Source of the DNA: Phocoena phocoena
Lineage: Eukaryota > Chordata > Mammalia > Artiodactyla > Phocoenidae
Direction of reading: 5' to 3'
DNA length: 64,000 nucleotides
Assembly (NCBI RefSeq): GCF_963924675.1
Contig: NC_089226.1
Span: 40,317,124-40,381,123 of the forward strand
This document shows positions 25,757-37,400 of this stretch, in pieces (positions within the stretch are counted from its first letter, which is position 1; the number at the start of each line of letters is the position of its first letter). Made by a program: the position numbers and the translations under genes. A model generated the notes under the pieces. The model searched no databases. It was not told the DNA's origin and worked only from the letters and a program-made list of their open reading frames with translations.

Positions 25757-25893
25757 GGTGGGGACAGATGGAGATGGGGTGAGGGGGAGGGGAGGGGGAG
25801 GGGAAGGGGAGGAGGAGGGGAGGGGGAGGAGGAGGGGGAGGGGGAGGGGGAGGGGAGGGGAGGGGAGGGGAGGGGGAGGGAGGGGAAAAGGGA
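25757..25893 (+). repeat. G-rich GGGGAGG tract
   Basis: The plus strand is an almost pure GA tract with more than twenty runs of three or more G. It is C-rich on the HEPHL1 sense strand. It lies in intron 2, about 130 bp downstream of the exon 2 donor. Confidence 0.95.
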
Positions 25894-26021
25894 GACAGGG
25901 AGAAGACAAAAGAATACATGTAATCTTAGAATGCGCTCTTAGAATTCCATTCACTGCAGCTGACAGTTGCCTTACTTAAGAAGGAGAGAGAAGACACCAA
26001 TAATATAGGATTGATATTTAC

Positions 26022-26266
26022 CTTCTGAATCTTTGTTGTAGAAAACGCCATGTGGATGCAAGGAGTAGGGTCGGGAAGCAAAGTTCTTTAAATGGATGAC
26101 AATCACATCACCCACTTCAGCTCTCAAGATAGGGCCCAAGAATCCAAGCCAGGGAGGTTTGGGGATCTCCGTGGAATAGGTCTCATCTGTGTAGTGTCTG
26201 TAAACAGCCTTTTTGTAAATACCACCTATCCTGTTGGGTCCTCTTTTGAGAAATAAGGTTGCAAGT
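26022..26266 (-). CDS. HEPHL1: HEPHL1 coding exon 2 (cupredoxin domain 1, HPHG copper ligands)
   Basis: The 245-nt exon encodes residues 57-138 and the first base of 139. It contains the family motif PPWLGFLGPILRAEVGD (residues 94-110) and ends with LHPHGVFYNKDSEG. His127 and His129 of the HPH motif correspond to the ceruloplasmin domain 1 ligands of the trinuclear copper cluster, where oxygen is reduced. The acceptor is TTTTAG|A and the donor GAAG|GTAAAT. Compared from memory with human, residues 64-89 carry several changes (E to K, S to G, R to H, G to E, I to T), while the copper motif is unchanged. A 9-bp minisatellite begins about 47 bp upstream of the acceptor, and a long G-rich tract lies about 130 bp beyond the donor. 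Confidence 0.95.
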
Positions 26267-26312
26267 CTAAAAGTAAGAAGGAAAATATTTTATAATTGAA
26301 ATTAAAAGAGAA

Positions 26313-26394
26313 ATCCTAATAGTCCATAAAGTCCTAAAAGTCCTAATAGTCCTAAAGTCCTAAAAGTCCACTAAGTCCTAATAGTCCATAAAGT
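26313..26394. repeat. 9-bp minisatellite next to exon 2
   Basis: About nine units of tcctaaaag/tcctaatag/tccataaag are arranged head to tail. The pair tcctaatag-tccataaag occurs at both ends, which suggests a higher-order duplication. On the HEPHL1 strand it lies 47-128 nt upstream of the exon 2 acceptor. Confidence 0.93.
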
Positions 26395-26520
26395 ACTTGT
26401 AAGCATGATTTCTCATTTGGTGTTCACAAAAACCCTTCAGCCTCTGTAAAGTTGGTAAGATTATCCTCAATTTATTAGTGAGGAAATGGAGCCTAAGAGT
26501 TAAGTGACAAGCCAGAAACA
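26395..26520 (-). repeat. MIR fragment
   Basis: The block 'tattagtgaggaaatggagc' plus 'gttaagtgacaagcc' is the reverse complement of the MIR core. Confidence 0.5.
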
Positions 26521-26579
26521 AATAGTATTCACAACCAAACTAAAACAAAACCAAAATCTTCTAAAGTCACACTGTCCAT

Positions 26580-27250
26580 TTGTCCCTTTTCATTCAACAA
26601 ACACTTATTATGTACTTACCGCATTCTCAGTAGGAGTCTATGATCTAATAATGAAAAAATTAAGTAACTACTCAGAGCAATATATGATTAAGCAAGTACC
26701 AATGGAGTGGTTGATGCAATGGATATTGGCTCAGTTTTTCTAGGAATATATTTGTTCACAGAAGGAAAAGATTGCTGTGAGTCAAAGAGGTCAGAAAAAC
26801 CTCATATAAAATGCAGAAATTAAGGAGAAGTAGGATTGGATAACAAAATGGAAAAGTTGAGGACACTAAGCAGGGACAGAGCATGAGCAACAAGGAGGAA
26901 GAAGTATGGGTGATGTGGGGGGAAAGCAAGTTATAGGCTGGGGCAGAGTTCTGGAAGGTGAGTAGCGAGAAGTATGGACGTGTGTAAAATCTGGGGAAAG
27001 ACTGATAATGAACTTTATCATATGGTTATCATAGGTTGAAGAATTTAGAATTGATCTTGGAAGAACTGAGGACTCACTGAGGTTTTCCATACAATGTGTG
27101 ACATGATAATCAGTATTTAGGAATGATCCTTATGGCAGTGGTATGAAAGTTTTAGAGGAGTCAGGCAAAGGGGATAGCAAAGATGGGGGGCAGGGAGGTT
27201 GTCAGGAGATTAGGAAGGTGTGATGCAATAGGAAAAAAAGGGATGGATGT
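26580..27250 (-). repeat. L2 fragment
   Basis: 'cattcaacaaacacttatta' is the reverse complement of the L2 3' end. The following blocks (gcagggacagagcatgagca, ggaatgatccttatggcagt) match internal L2 antisense sequence from memory. Confidence 0.5.
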
Positions 27251-27564
27251 GAAAAAAACAGGATTCTAGGACTTAATATGACCAGATGCCCTCCTGTGGT
27301 GAGAGGGAGACTCAGTCCCAGGGTTTGGGAGCCTGAGACAATAGCAACACTGGTGACACTATTTTGCAGGTGGTCATACCATCTTCTCCCGGGAGGTGGA
27401 ACCCCCTTCCCCACTCTCAGTCTATGTGATTAGTGCTCCAATCCCAGAAGTATTGGCTTCTGCTTGAGCAATAGCTCCTGGGTGCAGCCATTCCAATGAA
27501 GCTGAGTCAACAGACAAGTCCCACTCTGGCACACACTCCTGCACACGTGCATGCATTACTTCTC

Positions 27565-27708
27565 AGTCATTCAACAAACTGTAAGTATCTCAAGCCCTGT
27601 ACTCAGTCCTGGGGATACAGAGAAAAAATTCAAAGATTTGAAGGAGCTCTCATTCTAGAAGGAAGAGTTATTGAAACCAAGAAGGACTCTCTGGGGACTT
27701 ACCAGTGA
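27565..27708 (-). repeat. L2 3' end fragment
   Basis: 'cattcaacaaactgtaagta', 'cctggggatacagagaaaaa' and 'gagctctcattctagaagga' follow the L2 3' end in reverse orientation. Confidence 0.5.
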
Positions 27709-28309
27709 CAGACCCCTGGTGTCCCCCACCTCTTGTTTGTAGAAAAGCTTTAGCCTCCTGGGCCTTCCCCAGGTTCCAAAGAGCAAATTTAATCAGAGAA
27801 GTGAGAAAATGTAGAAACAAAGGAAAACAGTCAAGCAAGACAAAAGAATAGTTTAGCCATAAAACAAAGTCAAGGACTTTTAGTTCCTCGCCGGGTGCTA
27901 TAGAAAATACCCTGAGCCATATCCTTGAGTTGTTTTGCAGATACTAAAACCCCCACCAGGAGGAAGAAGTTAACCACATGCTGACCGCCAGCACGTCAAC
28001 CCCAGTCCAGCTGGAACCAGAAGGGTGATGATGTTGACTCCCGAAACACCACCATTACCTCACCACCAACCAATCAGAAGGATGTACACAAGCTGATCAC
28101 ACATCCCTCGACCTCACCTTTAAAAACCCTTCCCTGAAAACCACTGGGGAATTTGGGTCTTTTGAGCATGAGCTGCCTGTTCTCTTTGCTTGGCCCCATG
28201 TTGAGTGCCTTGCAATAAATGCTGTGCTTTCCATCACCACAACCGGTATTAGTAGATTGGCTTTGCTGTGCACTGGGTACGTGGATCCACATTCGGTGCA
28301 GTAACATTA
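27709..28309 (+). mobile_element. Solitary retroviral LTR
   Basis: About 600 bp run from TG to CA with LTR signals in order: ACCAATCAGA (CCAAT box, about 28068), CTTTAAAAACCC (TATA-like, about 28120), GCAATAAATGC (poly(A) signal, about 28212) and a short U5. No gag, pol or env sequence and no second LTR are seen nearby, so it is a solo LTR left by recombination. It looks class I (gamma-like) but the family is not identified. Its ends are approximate and no clear target duplication was found. It is antisense to HEPHL1 in intron 1. Confidence 0.65.
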
Positions 28310-29455
28310 TGAGAACACAGGCATATAATCTTGAGTGTAAGACAGATCAGATGAGGTTTCCTAGATGAACTAATGCCTAAATGTGGTCTCAAAGAGCAAA
28401 GAAGAGTTACCCAAGCAAAGAAGATGGAAAGGACTGATAGAGCAGACATTTTACCAACTCTGCACCCACACTACATTCTTTGGTCTAAGAGGATACCTTT
28501 CCCATTCTCATTCTATATATGCTTTGGGTGGGGCACCACACCCACCTGCAGCAATGGAGCAAGTGACTCACCCTAAACTATTAGCACACTAAGCCCCCTC
28601 ATACATTGGTGGAGGGAAGGCTTGTGATCCAGGCCTGGACAAATTGGTGTAATTCTTCCCCCAACCAAGCCACCCAGGACCACAGTGATTAGTTCAGGGA
28701 CAGCTATAGAGTGGCTGATTGCTTCAATCCGAGGGAAACTAGGGACTTGTGAAGGATCTCTTTTTTTGTGCACTTGGTACTGGGGATGTGAGTCTAGAGC
28801 TTCTGGCAACCATATGGCTAATCCAAGGAGAGAATCTCCCAGAAACTTCTATGAGGGCTAGGCCAGTTGGATGTAAAAGACCTTAGAAGATCTGCTCTAT
28901 GACATTGCAACCCAAACAGTTGTGAGGCAACTCCAGACTCCCAGCTTCCCCCAGAGTGCCCTGCACCAATTCTCCCCCTGCCTCATCCCTCCCAGTATAG
29001 GGCACACTTTCTCCCTTTGATTCCTCTCCCTCATCTGAGTCAGAACCCTAAGCAGATGCCATGATTCAGGTATCCTTGTCCTGTCCCAGGTCCCAGCCTC
29101 AGACATCAGTACGCAGAGATATAAACCCTTAGATAGTTGGGGTTCAGTCTGTAGCTGGACCCAAGCCACATTCCCATTCTGTCCAGAGACAGACCCAGGA
29201 ACAGTGGTCCTCCTGAGGTAGACATATTTCCTGGACCAGAATATACAAAGTTTATACCCATGTATGACTGTCTCCCCATGATAAGACAAGCACTTGACAA
29301 TTTACATGACTACTGTGGATAGAGATCAAAAGGAACACCCTCCCTGACCCTGCAATAGGGTCTGTCTATCCCATCAGTGCACGTCACACCTTTGAGAACT
29401 CTCCCAGAGTTCTCACATGCATCTCCCCTATTTCAGTCCTGTGATGAGCTTGAAA
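28310..29455. other. Intron 1 sequence without a recognised element
   Basis: Only short frames without family resemblance are present. No repeat is recognised. Confidence 0.4.
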
Positions 29456-29860
29456 ACTGTTCTGCTGACTTTCAACAAGTACAGATTGAGGACCTAAAGC
29501 ATGTGAGGTGCAGGGCTAGGTGTTGCTTAGATAAAAATATGAACAGGACTCAAGGGACAAAGACAGTATTGGCTGCACGAGATGAATAAGAATTATAAGA
29601 GGAGAACAAAATGCCCTGAGAATTTAGGAGAGAGGGAGAGACGATGGGCTCTCCAAGTGGAAGAGATGGCTTGAGCAAGGGGGTAGGGGAGCAGGAGAGG
29701 AATTAGAGGTCAGTACTCAATGGGAGTGAAATTGTAGTGAACTGTGAATGCTGGATTAAGGCTTTAGTATATATTATATCTACAATTAATAGCCCCTGAA
29801 GATTCTTGAGCAGGAAATTTGACCATATACTTGTTTTGGGAAGACAATTTTGGTAGAACC
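29455..29860 (-). repeat. Possible L2 fragment
   Basis: 'aggtgcagggctaggtgttg' and 'ttcttgagcaggaaatttga' resemble antisense L2 blocks. The copy is strongly diverged. Confidence 0.35.
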
Positions 29861-30235
29861 CCATATTTGACTTCTCTTCATCGTACCCACCTATCTGATT
29901 TTGCCCACTTGCTTCTGCTCACTTGATCAAACTCCTTCCTGAGCTTCCACCTCTGAATACCAAGCCTACATAGCTGACCAAGGCTCTGTTTACCTTCATG
30001 GTTGATTTGGGGGATTTTCTTCCTTGGTGTCTGACCTGAGCTGACCTGACCTCAACTTAGCTGAGCCTCCCTTTCCCGGTGGCCCAGATATGGCATCTGC
30101 TTGCCCTGTCTGATCTGGTTCTTTCTCTGGCCAACTTGGGAAGTTTCACTGTCTCTCTTTACTTCAACATCATGTTTTCCCAACTTTCCTCCCCTCTTCT
30201 TTCCTCTTTCTGGGTCCTATCTCAGCAGAGAATTC

Positions 30236-30362
30236 CTTTTTTTTTTTTTTTTGGCTGCACTCTCTTCGGCTTGTGGGATCTTAGTTCCCTGAACAGGGAT
30301 TGAAACTAGGCCATGGCAGTGGAAGTGCTGAGCCCTAACCACTGGCCTGCCAGGGAATGCCC
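30236..30362 (-). mobile_element. Short tRNA-derived SINE with target duplication
   Basis: The T-run is at the left and the minus-strand head is ggcattccctggcaggccag. Direct repeats agaattccttt at 30229-30239 and 30364-30374 flank it. Confidence 0.88.
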
Positions 30363-30374
30363 TAGAATTCCTTT

Positions 30375-31070
30375 GTTGATGGAGCCATACCAGGTCTGAT
30401 AGTCTCTGTATCAACAATGGATTTCTGTTAGCTTCATTAAGCAGGACAGATCAAAAAGCAAAATAACAGGTATTTTCAGGGCTTCATGTTCATCTCCTTG
30501 AAGACATTATCAAATGATCATATACCAGTGACTCAGTTACAAGCTCCCAAGCAGTTCCTGCAACAAAGCTCCCAGCAGTCTCTAGTATGGATGGTAGTTT
30601 TGCCTACCCTGCAGACTTTTCAGGATGATGGAGCCAGAGATCAACGTGCTCCTCTACTCTGCATGCAGCCTTTCCTCCAAATAAGGGTTGAACAAATGTT
30701 TTTGCAGATATCAGTTGAAGGAGTCCCAAATTATTTATCTGCCCAGAACACCAGATTACTAGCCTGCCTAGGCACGCTCATGTGCTGACCCCACCCTGCC
30801 CTTTGTGTGGAGTCAGTATGGGGGGAGGTTCCTGGGACAAAGGAGGAAGCCGTGGTTCAGGCCCCCACGGAGAAGCCAGGGATGGGCCTGACCAGAGAAA
30901 GGCCAGTGCTCCAGGAATCACAGGGCCAGTCCTCCCAGAGGCAGCAAAGCTCTCTCTCCCCCAGATGCCAGGCTCAGCTTCCAATCCAGATAATGGAACT
31001 GAGAACACAGGAATCCGGACAAAAGGGTCAGAGAATTATAACAATGATCTTGGTAGCAAAAGCCTGGAAA
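30375..31070. other. Intron 1 sequence without a recognised element
   Basis: Overlapping short frames occur on both strands around 30780-31170, but none resembles a known protein and no repeat is recognised. Confidence 0.4.
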
Positions 31071-31440
31071 GACAAATTTCTACAGCTGGTGACTGGGAAA
31101 ATAAATTATGGCACAGTCATACCACTTAGCCATACAAAAGACTTAGGTGTTTCTACAGGCAGCAAGATGGCATAATCACCAAGATGCTAAATGGTCAGAG
31201 CAAATTGCAGAACAGCATGTAAAGTATGATCCCATTTGCGTGTGTGTTTTTAACAATGTACATATACATGCAAAGAAAACATTTGGAAATACGGCCAGGG
31301 AAACCATAAAGTGTAGTTTCTGGGACATGGGACTGAGGCCACAGACAGGAGCAAGAAGGGACGAGAAGTTTACTATTACTCACCCTCTACCGTACTGTGG
31401 GAATGTTTTACTCTGTATCATTGTACTTACTTTCATAATA
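31070..31440 (+). repeat. Old L1 3' region, diverged
   Basis: 'ggaaaataaattatggcaca' with 'gccatacaaaagac', 'gcagaacagcatgtaaagta' and 'gtttctgggacatgggactg' follow the 3' end of old L1 elements. Confidence 0.5.
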
Positions 31441-31469
31441 AAAACAAGCTCACATTTTATTTAGACAAG

Positions 31470-31840
31470 AGGGTCCAGGCTGTTTGGCTACTGAGGGGTC
31501 AAACTTCTCTTCTTGTGTGCCTTCCACCTCTGAAAACACAGCTGCCACCACAAAGTGTGCTGTGAGGGTGAGAGCTCCTTCCCCACAGGGGAGATTGGCA
31601 TCCTGACCAGGGAGCACAGCACCTGCTCAGCCTCTGGTTTGACAAATCCAAGTCCACTATCTAAGCATCAGGACCGAGGTCTTGGGGACACTTGGGTCTG
31701 TGCACACGAGGTCTTCTACCTCTGTGTATCCACTGAGCCTACATGTGTCTGCCCAGGAGCAGGAGTTCACTTCTTCTGCTCTACAAGGCAGAAGCCTACA
31801 TTTCCGTGTGCAAGGGAATGGGACAAAAAGTCTGGATGCC
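31470..31840. other. Intron 1 sequence without a recognised element
   Basis: A 126-codon frame at 31555-31935 has no recognised domains and runs into an LTR-like repeat; I do not call it a gene. Confidence 0.4.
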
Positions 31841-31884
31841 TGACAATGGGGCTTTATGATAGAGGCTCTTATGTTTCCCAGCCT

Positions 31885-32240
31885 CACTTGCAGCTTGGAT
31901 GGTCATGTGACATAGTTCTAGCCAATGAGATGTAAGCATATATCACTCCCTGGTACTTCGCTGGACTCAGCTAGTAGAGACCCTTTCTGTCCTTTGTTCT
32001 TCCCATTATCTATGCCCCAAATGAAGACATGACCACTGGAGCTTTAGCAGCCATCTTGAGAGAATGAGGAAGAAGGTCACAGCCTAGGGATGGTCAAGTG
32101 GAAAGCCAAAAGAACCTGGGACCCTGAAGTTGCCAACCTCTGGACTTCTTTTGTGTAAGTCAATAGACTTAAGCCAGTGTTTTTTGGGCTTAAGAAAACA
32201 GTGTTTTTCTGTTAACTAGCAGCTAAATACTAGTCCTAAT
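31885..32240 (+). repeat. MLT1-like (MaLR) LTR, diverged
   Basis: Blocks 'catgtgacatagttctagcc', 'aatgagatgtaagcatat', 'agcagccatcttgagagaat' and 'aagccagtgttttttgggct' recur, with variation, at 33040-33360 and 41090-41500. The family name is uncertain. Confidence 0.45.
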
Positions 32241-32329
32241 TGAACAGAATGTTCAGAAGAAGAAGGAAGAAGAGCAGAGGAAGAACTGAGTCATCCTCAG
32301 GCTGGCTAATTAGTCCCAGAGTAGGCAGA

Positions 32330-32420
32330 GTTGCCTGGTTTTATACTGGTCACCCAGTAAGTCAATGACAGAGCAAGGATTAGATTCAGAATCTCTGGTG
32401 TCCTCTCTAGGTTCAGCCTG
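32330..32420 (-). repeat. MIR fragment
   Basis: 'cacccagtaagtcaatgaca' with 'gagcaaggattagattcaga' is an antisense MIR core. Confidence 0.45.
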
Positions 32421-32824
32421 AAGTGTAAAAAGCTATAATGAGATTATTCATAGGAGCTTGTCATTCCAACAGGCTCTGTGGGAGAGATGGACATCTGAGC
32501 CTCCTCACTTCTCTACTTCAGGGTCCCAGCATGTGTGTCCATGCATGCACACAAATATACCTACATGGAAATGTGTACTGAGCAAGAGTTCCTTACCATG
32601 AGTTGTCTGGCAAAGCCACCTTAACAACAAGCGAGCATATCGGAGGGAGGGGAAGTGTTCGCTGCCTTCCTACAACGCATTGCATATACTGCATATTTTA
32701 GTACTGAGTTATATGTTAACTTGTTTTGTGCATTCATGGATGTGTGTCATTCTTATCACCTAAACAGCCAATGGTCACTCCAAGAGAAAATTAGGTTTTC
32801 TATCATAGTTGTTCCTAAATGTCC

Positions 32825-32965
32825 ACCCATGTACCAACAATATCAGAATTATCTGGGACATTTCCAAAAAATGTCACGCCCCATTTCAGGGCAATTGAAT
32901 CAGACTTTCTGCTGGCAGGACCTGTGATATCTTTATTTTTCCTCACCAAACAGTTCCTACAACAG
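32825..32965. repeat. Possible MER5-like hAT fragment
   Basis: 'atcagaattatctgggacat' and 'caattgaatcagactttctg' resemble MER5-type nonautonomous hAT elements. No terminal repeats are left. Confidence 0.35.
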
Positions 32966-33039
32966 GGCATTCTAGTGCTTGCCCATTCTGATTTTTCTTT
33001 CCTCCCATGAAAAGGGGAGATTAAAGAGCTTTCACAGTT

Positions 33040-33360
33040 AGGTGGGGCTATGGGATTTTGGCAAACAGGCTATGAGTGGAAGTAATATGTGTCACTTCTG
33101 AACCAGGGCATTTAACTGCCATTGCAAGACTCCTAACTTCCTCTGCTGTAGGGGAAGCCTCCAATGAAGATAGTAAGATCTCAAGATCCAAGCAGCCTGG
33201 CTGCTAGTTTGTTTGGGGAGGACAGCTGTCCTGGAGTCATTGGTCCTCTGTGAACCAGAGTGGATGAGAAATACACCTCTGTGATATCAAGCTCCTGAGA
33301 TTTGGGGCTTGTTTGTTTCTGTAGCACAACCTGACCTATTCTGACTAATACAATTCCAAT
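33040..33360 (+). repeat. MLT1-like LTR, diverged
   Basis: 'atgagtggaagtaatatgtg', 'agatttggggcttgtttgtt' and the end 'ctgacctattctgactaata' mark the 3' end of a MaLR-type LTR. Confidence 0.45.
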
Positions 33361-33658
33361 GTGCATGCAAGTTTGGAAATCACATTTCTGTAGTACTTAG
33401 CATAAAACCCATAGTAACTATTTGAAATCATAGGAACTGTTTAAACCCATAGGAACTATAGAAAATGGAAAAGATAGGGGAGAGAAGCAAGAAGAACTAC
33501 AAATCTGCAGCCTGTGAAACAAAAACCACATTCATAGAAAGATAGGCAAGATGAAAAGGCAGAGGGCTGTGTACCAGATGAAGGAAAAAGAGAAGACCCC
33601 AGAAAAACAACTAACTGAACTGGAGATAGGCAACCTTCCAGAAAACTAATTCAGAATA

Positions 33659-34440
33659 ATGACAGTGAAGATGATCCAGGACCTCGGAAAAAGAAAGGAG
33701 GCAAAGATCGAGAAGATGCAAGAAATGTTTAACAAAGACCTAGAGGAATTACAGAACAAACAAACAGAGATGAACAATACAATAATAGAAATGAAAAATA
33801 CACTAGAAGGAATCAATAGCAGAATAACTGAGGCAGAAGAATGGATAAGTGACCTGGAAGACAGAATGGTGGAATTCACCACTGCAGAAGAGAATAAAGA
33901 AAAAAGAATGAAAAGAAATGGAGACAGCGTAAGAGAACTCTGGGACAACACTAAACGCAACAACGTTCGCATTATGGGGGTCCCAGAAGGAGACAAGAGA
34001 GAGAAAGGACCCAAGAAAATACTTGAAGAGATTATAGTTGAAAATTTCCCTAACATGGAAAAGGAAATAGCCACCCAAGTCCAGGAAGAACAGAGAGTAC
34101 AATACAGGATGAACCAAGGCACATAGTAATCAAATTGGCAAAAATTAAAAACAAAGAAAAATTATTGAAAGCAGCAAGGGAAAAATGACAAATAACATAC
34201 AAGGGAAATCCCATAAGGTTAACAGCTAATTTCTCAGCAGAAACTCTACAAGCCAGAAGGGAGTGACATGATATACTTAAAGTGATGAAAGGCAAAAACC
34301 TACAACCAAGATTACTCTGCCCAAAAAGGATCTCATTCAGATTTGATGGAGAAATCAAAAGCTTTACAGACAAGCAAAAGCTAAGAGAATTCAGCACCAC
34401 CAAACCAGCTCTACAACAAATGCTAAAGGAACTTCTCTAA
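33659..34440 (+). pseudogene. L1 ORF1, nearly complete but stopped
   Basis: An open stretch of 155 codons (33659-34126) includes the coiled coil (LEELQNKQTEMNNTIIEMKN) and the start of the RNA-binding domain (NNVRIMGVPEG). A TAG follows MNQGT. The remaining C-terminal part continues to a TAA at 34438-34440 with further lesions. Confidence 0.85.
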
Positions 34441-34498
34441 GTGGGAAACACAAGAGAAGAAAAGGACCTACAAAAACAAACCCAAAACGATTAAGAAA

Positions 34499-37400
34499 AT
34501 GGTAATAGGACATACATATCGATAATTACCTTAATCGTGAATGGAGTAAATGCTCCAACCAAAAGACACAGGCTTGCTGAATGGATACAATAGCAAAACC
34601 CATATATATGCTGTCTACAAGAGACCCACTTCAGACCTAGGGACACATACAGACTGAAAGTGAGGGGATGGAAGAAGATAGTCCATGCAAATGGAAATCA
34701 AAAGAAAGCTGGAGTAGAAATAATCATATTAGATAAAATATACTTTAAAGTAAAGAATGTTACAAGAGACAAGGAAGGACACTACATAATGATGAAGGGA
34801 TCAATCCAAGAAGAAGACATAACAATTATAAATATATATGCACCCAACATAGGAGCACCTCAATTACTAAGGCAACTGCTATAAAAGAGGAAATTGACAG
34901 TGACACAGAAATAGTGGGGAGACTCTAACACCTCACTTACACCAATGGACAGATCATCCAAACTGAAAATTAATAAGGAAACACAAGGGTTAAATGACAC
35001 AGTAGACCTGATAGATTTAATTGATATTTATAGGACATTCCATCGAAAAACAGAAGATTACACTTTCTTCTCAAGTGTGCACAGAATATTCTCCAGGATA
35101 CATCACATCTTGGGTCACAAATCAAGCCTCAGCAAATTTAAGAAAATTGAAATCATATCAAGCATCTTATCTGACCACAACTATATGAGAAGAGAAATCA
35201 ATTACAGGGAAAAAACCTAAAAAACACAAACACATGGAGGCTAAACAATACATTACTAAATAACCAAGAGATCACTGAAGAAATCAAATAGGAAATCAAA
35301 ATTACCTAGAGACAAATGACAATGAAAACACGACAATCCAAAACCTATGGGATGCAGCAAAAGCAGTTCTAATAGGGAAGTTTATAGCTATACAAGCCTA
35401 CCTCAAGAAACAAGAAAAATCTCAAATAAACAATCTAACCTCACACCTAAAGGAACTAGAGAAAGAAGAACAAACAAAACCCAAAGTTAGCAGAAGGAAA
35501 GAAATCATAAAGATCAGAGCAGAAATAAATCAAATAGAAACAAAGAAAACAATAGCAAAGATCAATAAAACTAAAAGCTGGTTCTTTGAGAAGATAAACA
35601 AAATTGATAAACCATTAGCCAGACTCATCAAGAAAGAGAGGGAGAGGATTCAAATCAAAAAAATCAGAAATGAAAAAGGAAAAGTTACAACAGACACCGC
35701 AGAAATACAAAGCATCCTAAGAGACTACTACAAGCAACTCTATTCCAATAAAATGGACAACCTGGAAGAAATGGACAAATTCTTAGAATGGTATAACCTC
35801 CCAAGACTGAACCAGGAAGAAGTAGAAAATATGAACAGACCAATCACAAGTAATGAAATTGAAACTGTGATTAAAAATCTTCCAACAAAAAAAAGTCCAG
35901 GACCAGATGGTTTCACAGGTGAATTCTATCAAATATTTAGAGAAGAGCTAGCACACAACCTTCTCAAAGTCTTCCAGAAACTTGCAGAGGAAGGAACACT
36001 CCCAAATTCATTTTATGAGGCCAACATCACCCTGATACCAAAACCAGACAAAGATACTACAAAAAAAGAAAATTACAGACCAGTATCACTGATGATTATA
36101 GTTGCAAAAATCCTCAACAAAATACTAGCAAACAGAACCAACAACACGTTAAAAGGATCATACACCTTAACCAAGTGGGATTTATCCCAGGGATGCAAGG
36201 ATTCTTCAATATATGCAAATCAATCAATGTGATACACCATATTAACAAGTTGAAGAATAAACACCATATGATCATCTCAATAGATGCAGAAAAAGCTTTT
36301 GACAAAATTCAACACCCATTTACGATAAAAACTCTCCAGAAAGTGGGCATAGAGGGAACCTACCTCAACATAATAAAAGCCATAAACGACAAACCCACAG
36401 CAAACATCATTCTCAATGGTGAAAAACAGAAAGGATTTCCTCTAAGAGCAGGAACAAGACAAGGATGTCCACTCTCACCACTATTATCCAACATAGTTGT
36501 GGAAGTCTTAGCCATGGCAATCAGAGGAGAAAAGGGAATAAAAGCAATCCAAACTGGAAAAGAAGAAGTAAAACGGTCACTGTTTGCAGATGACATGATA
36601 CTATACATAGAGAATCCTAAAGATGCCACCAGAAAACTGCTGGAACTAATCAATGAATTTGGTAAAGTTGCAGGATAGAAAATTAATGCACAGAAATCTC
36701 TTGCATTCCTATGCACTAATGATGAAAAATCTGAAAGAGAAATTAAGGAAACACTCCCATTTACCATTGCAACAAAAAGAATAAAATACCTAGGAATAAA
36801 CTTACCTAGGGAGACAAAAGACCTGTATGCAGAAAACTATAAGACACTGATGAAAGAAATTAAAGATGATACAAACAGATGGAGAGATATACCATGTTCT
36901 TGGATTGGAAGAATCAATATTGTGAAAATGACTATACTACCCACAGCAGTCTACAGATTCAATGCAATCCCTATCAAATTACCAATGGCATTTTCTATGG
37001 AACTAGAACAAAAAATCTAAAAATTTGTATGGAGACACAAAGACCCCAAATAGCAAAAGCAGTCTTGAGGGAAAAAAATGGAGCTGGTGGAATCAGACTC
37101 CCTGACTTCAGACTATACTACAAAGCTACAGTAATCAAGACAATATGGTACTGGCACAAAAACAGAAACATAGATCAATGGAACAAGATAGAAAGCCCAG
37201 AAATAAACCCATGCACCTATGGCCAACTAATCTATGACAAAGGAGTCAAGGATATAAAATGGAGAAAAGACATTCTGTTCAATAAGTGGTGCTGGGAAAA
37301 CTGGACAGCTACATGTAAAGAATGAAATTAGAACACTCCCTAACACCATACACAAAAATAAATTCAACATGGATTAGAGACCTATGTAAAACCAAACACT

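Noticed and set aside
25631..25954. Pro/Ser/Leu-rich frames of 84-107 codons on the minus strand
   Set aside because: They are the translation of the GGGGAGG tract and carry no domain.
26313..26394. Short repeats with spacing that could suggest a CRISPR-like array
   Set aside because: Units are 9 bp and head to tail with no spacers; it is a minisatellite in a vertebrate intron.
30782..31175. Overlapping frames of 115 and 122 codons
   Set aside because: Two frames on the same strand cannot both be coding; neither resembles a known protein and the 3' part enters an old L1.
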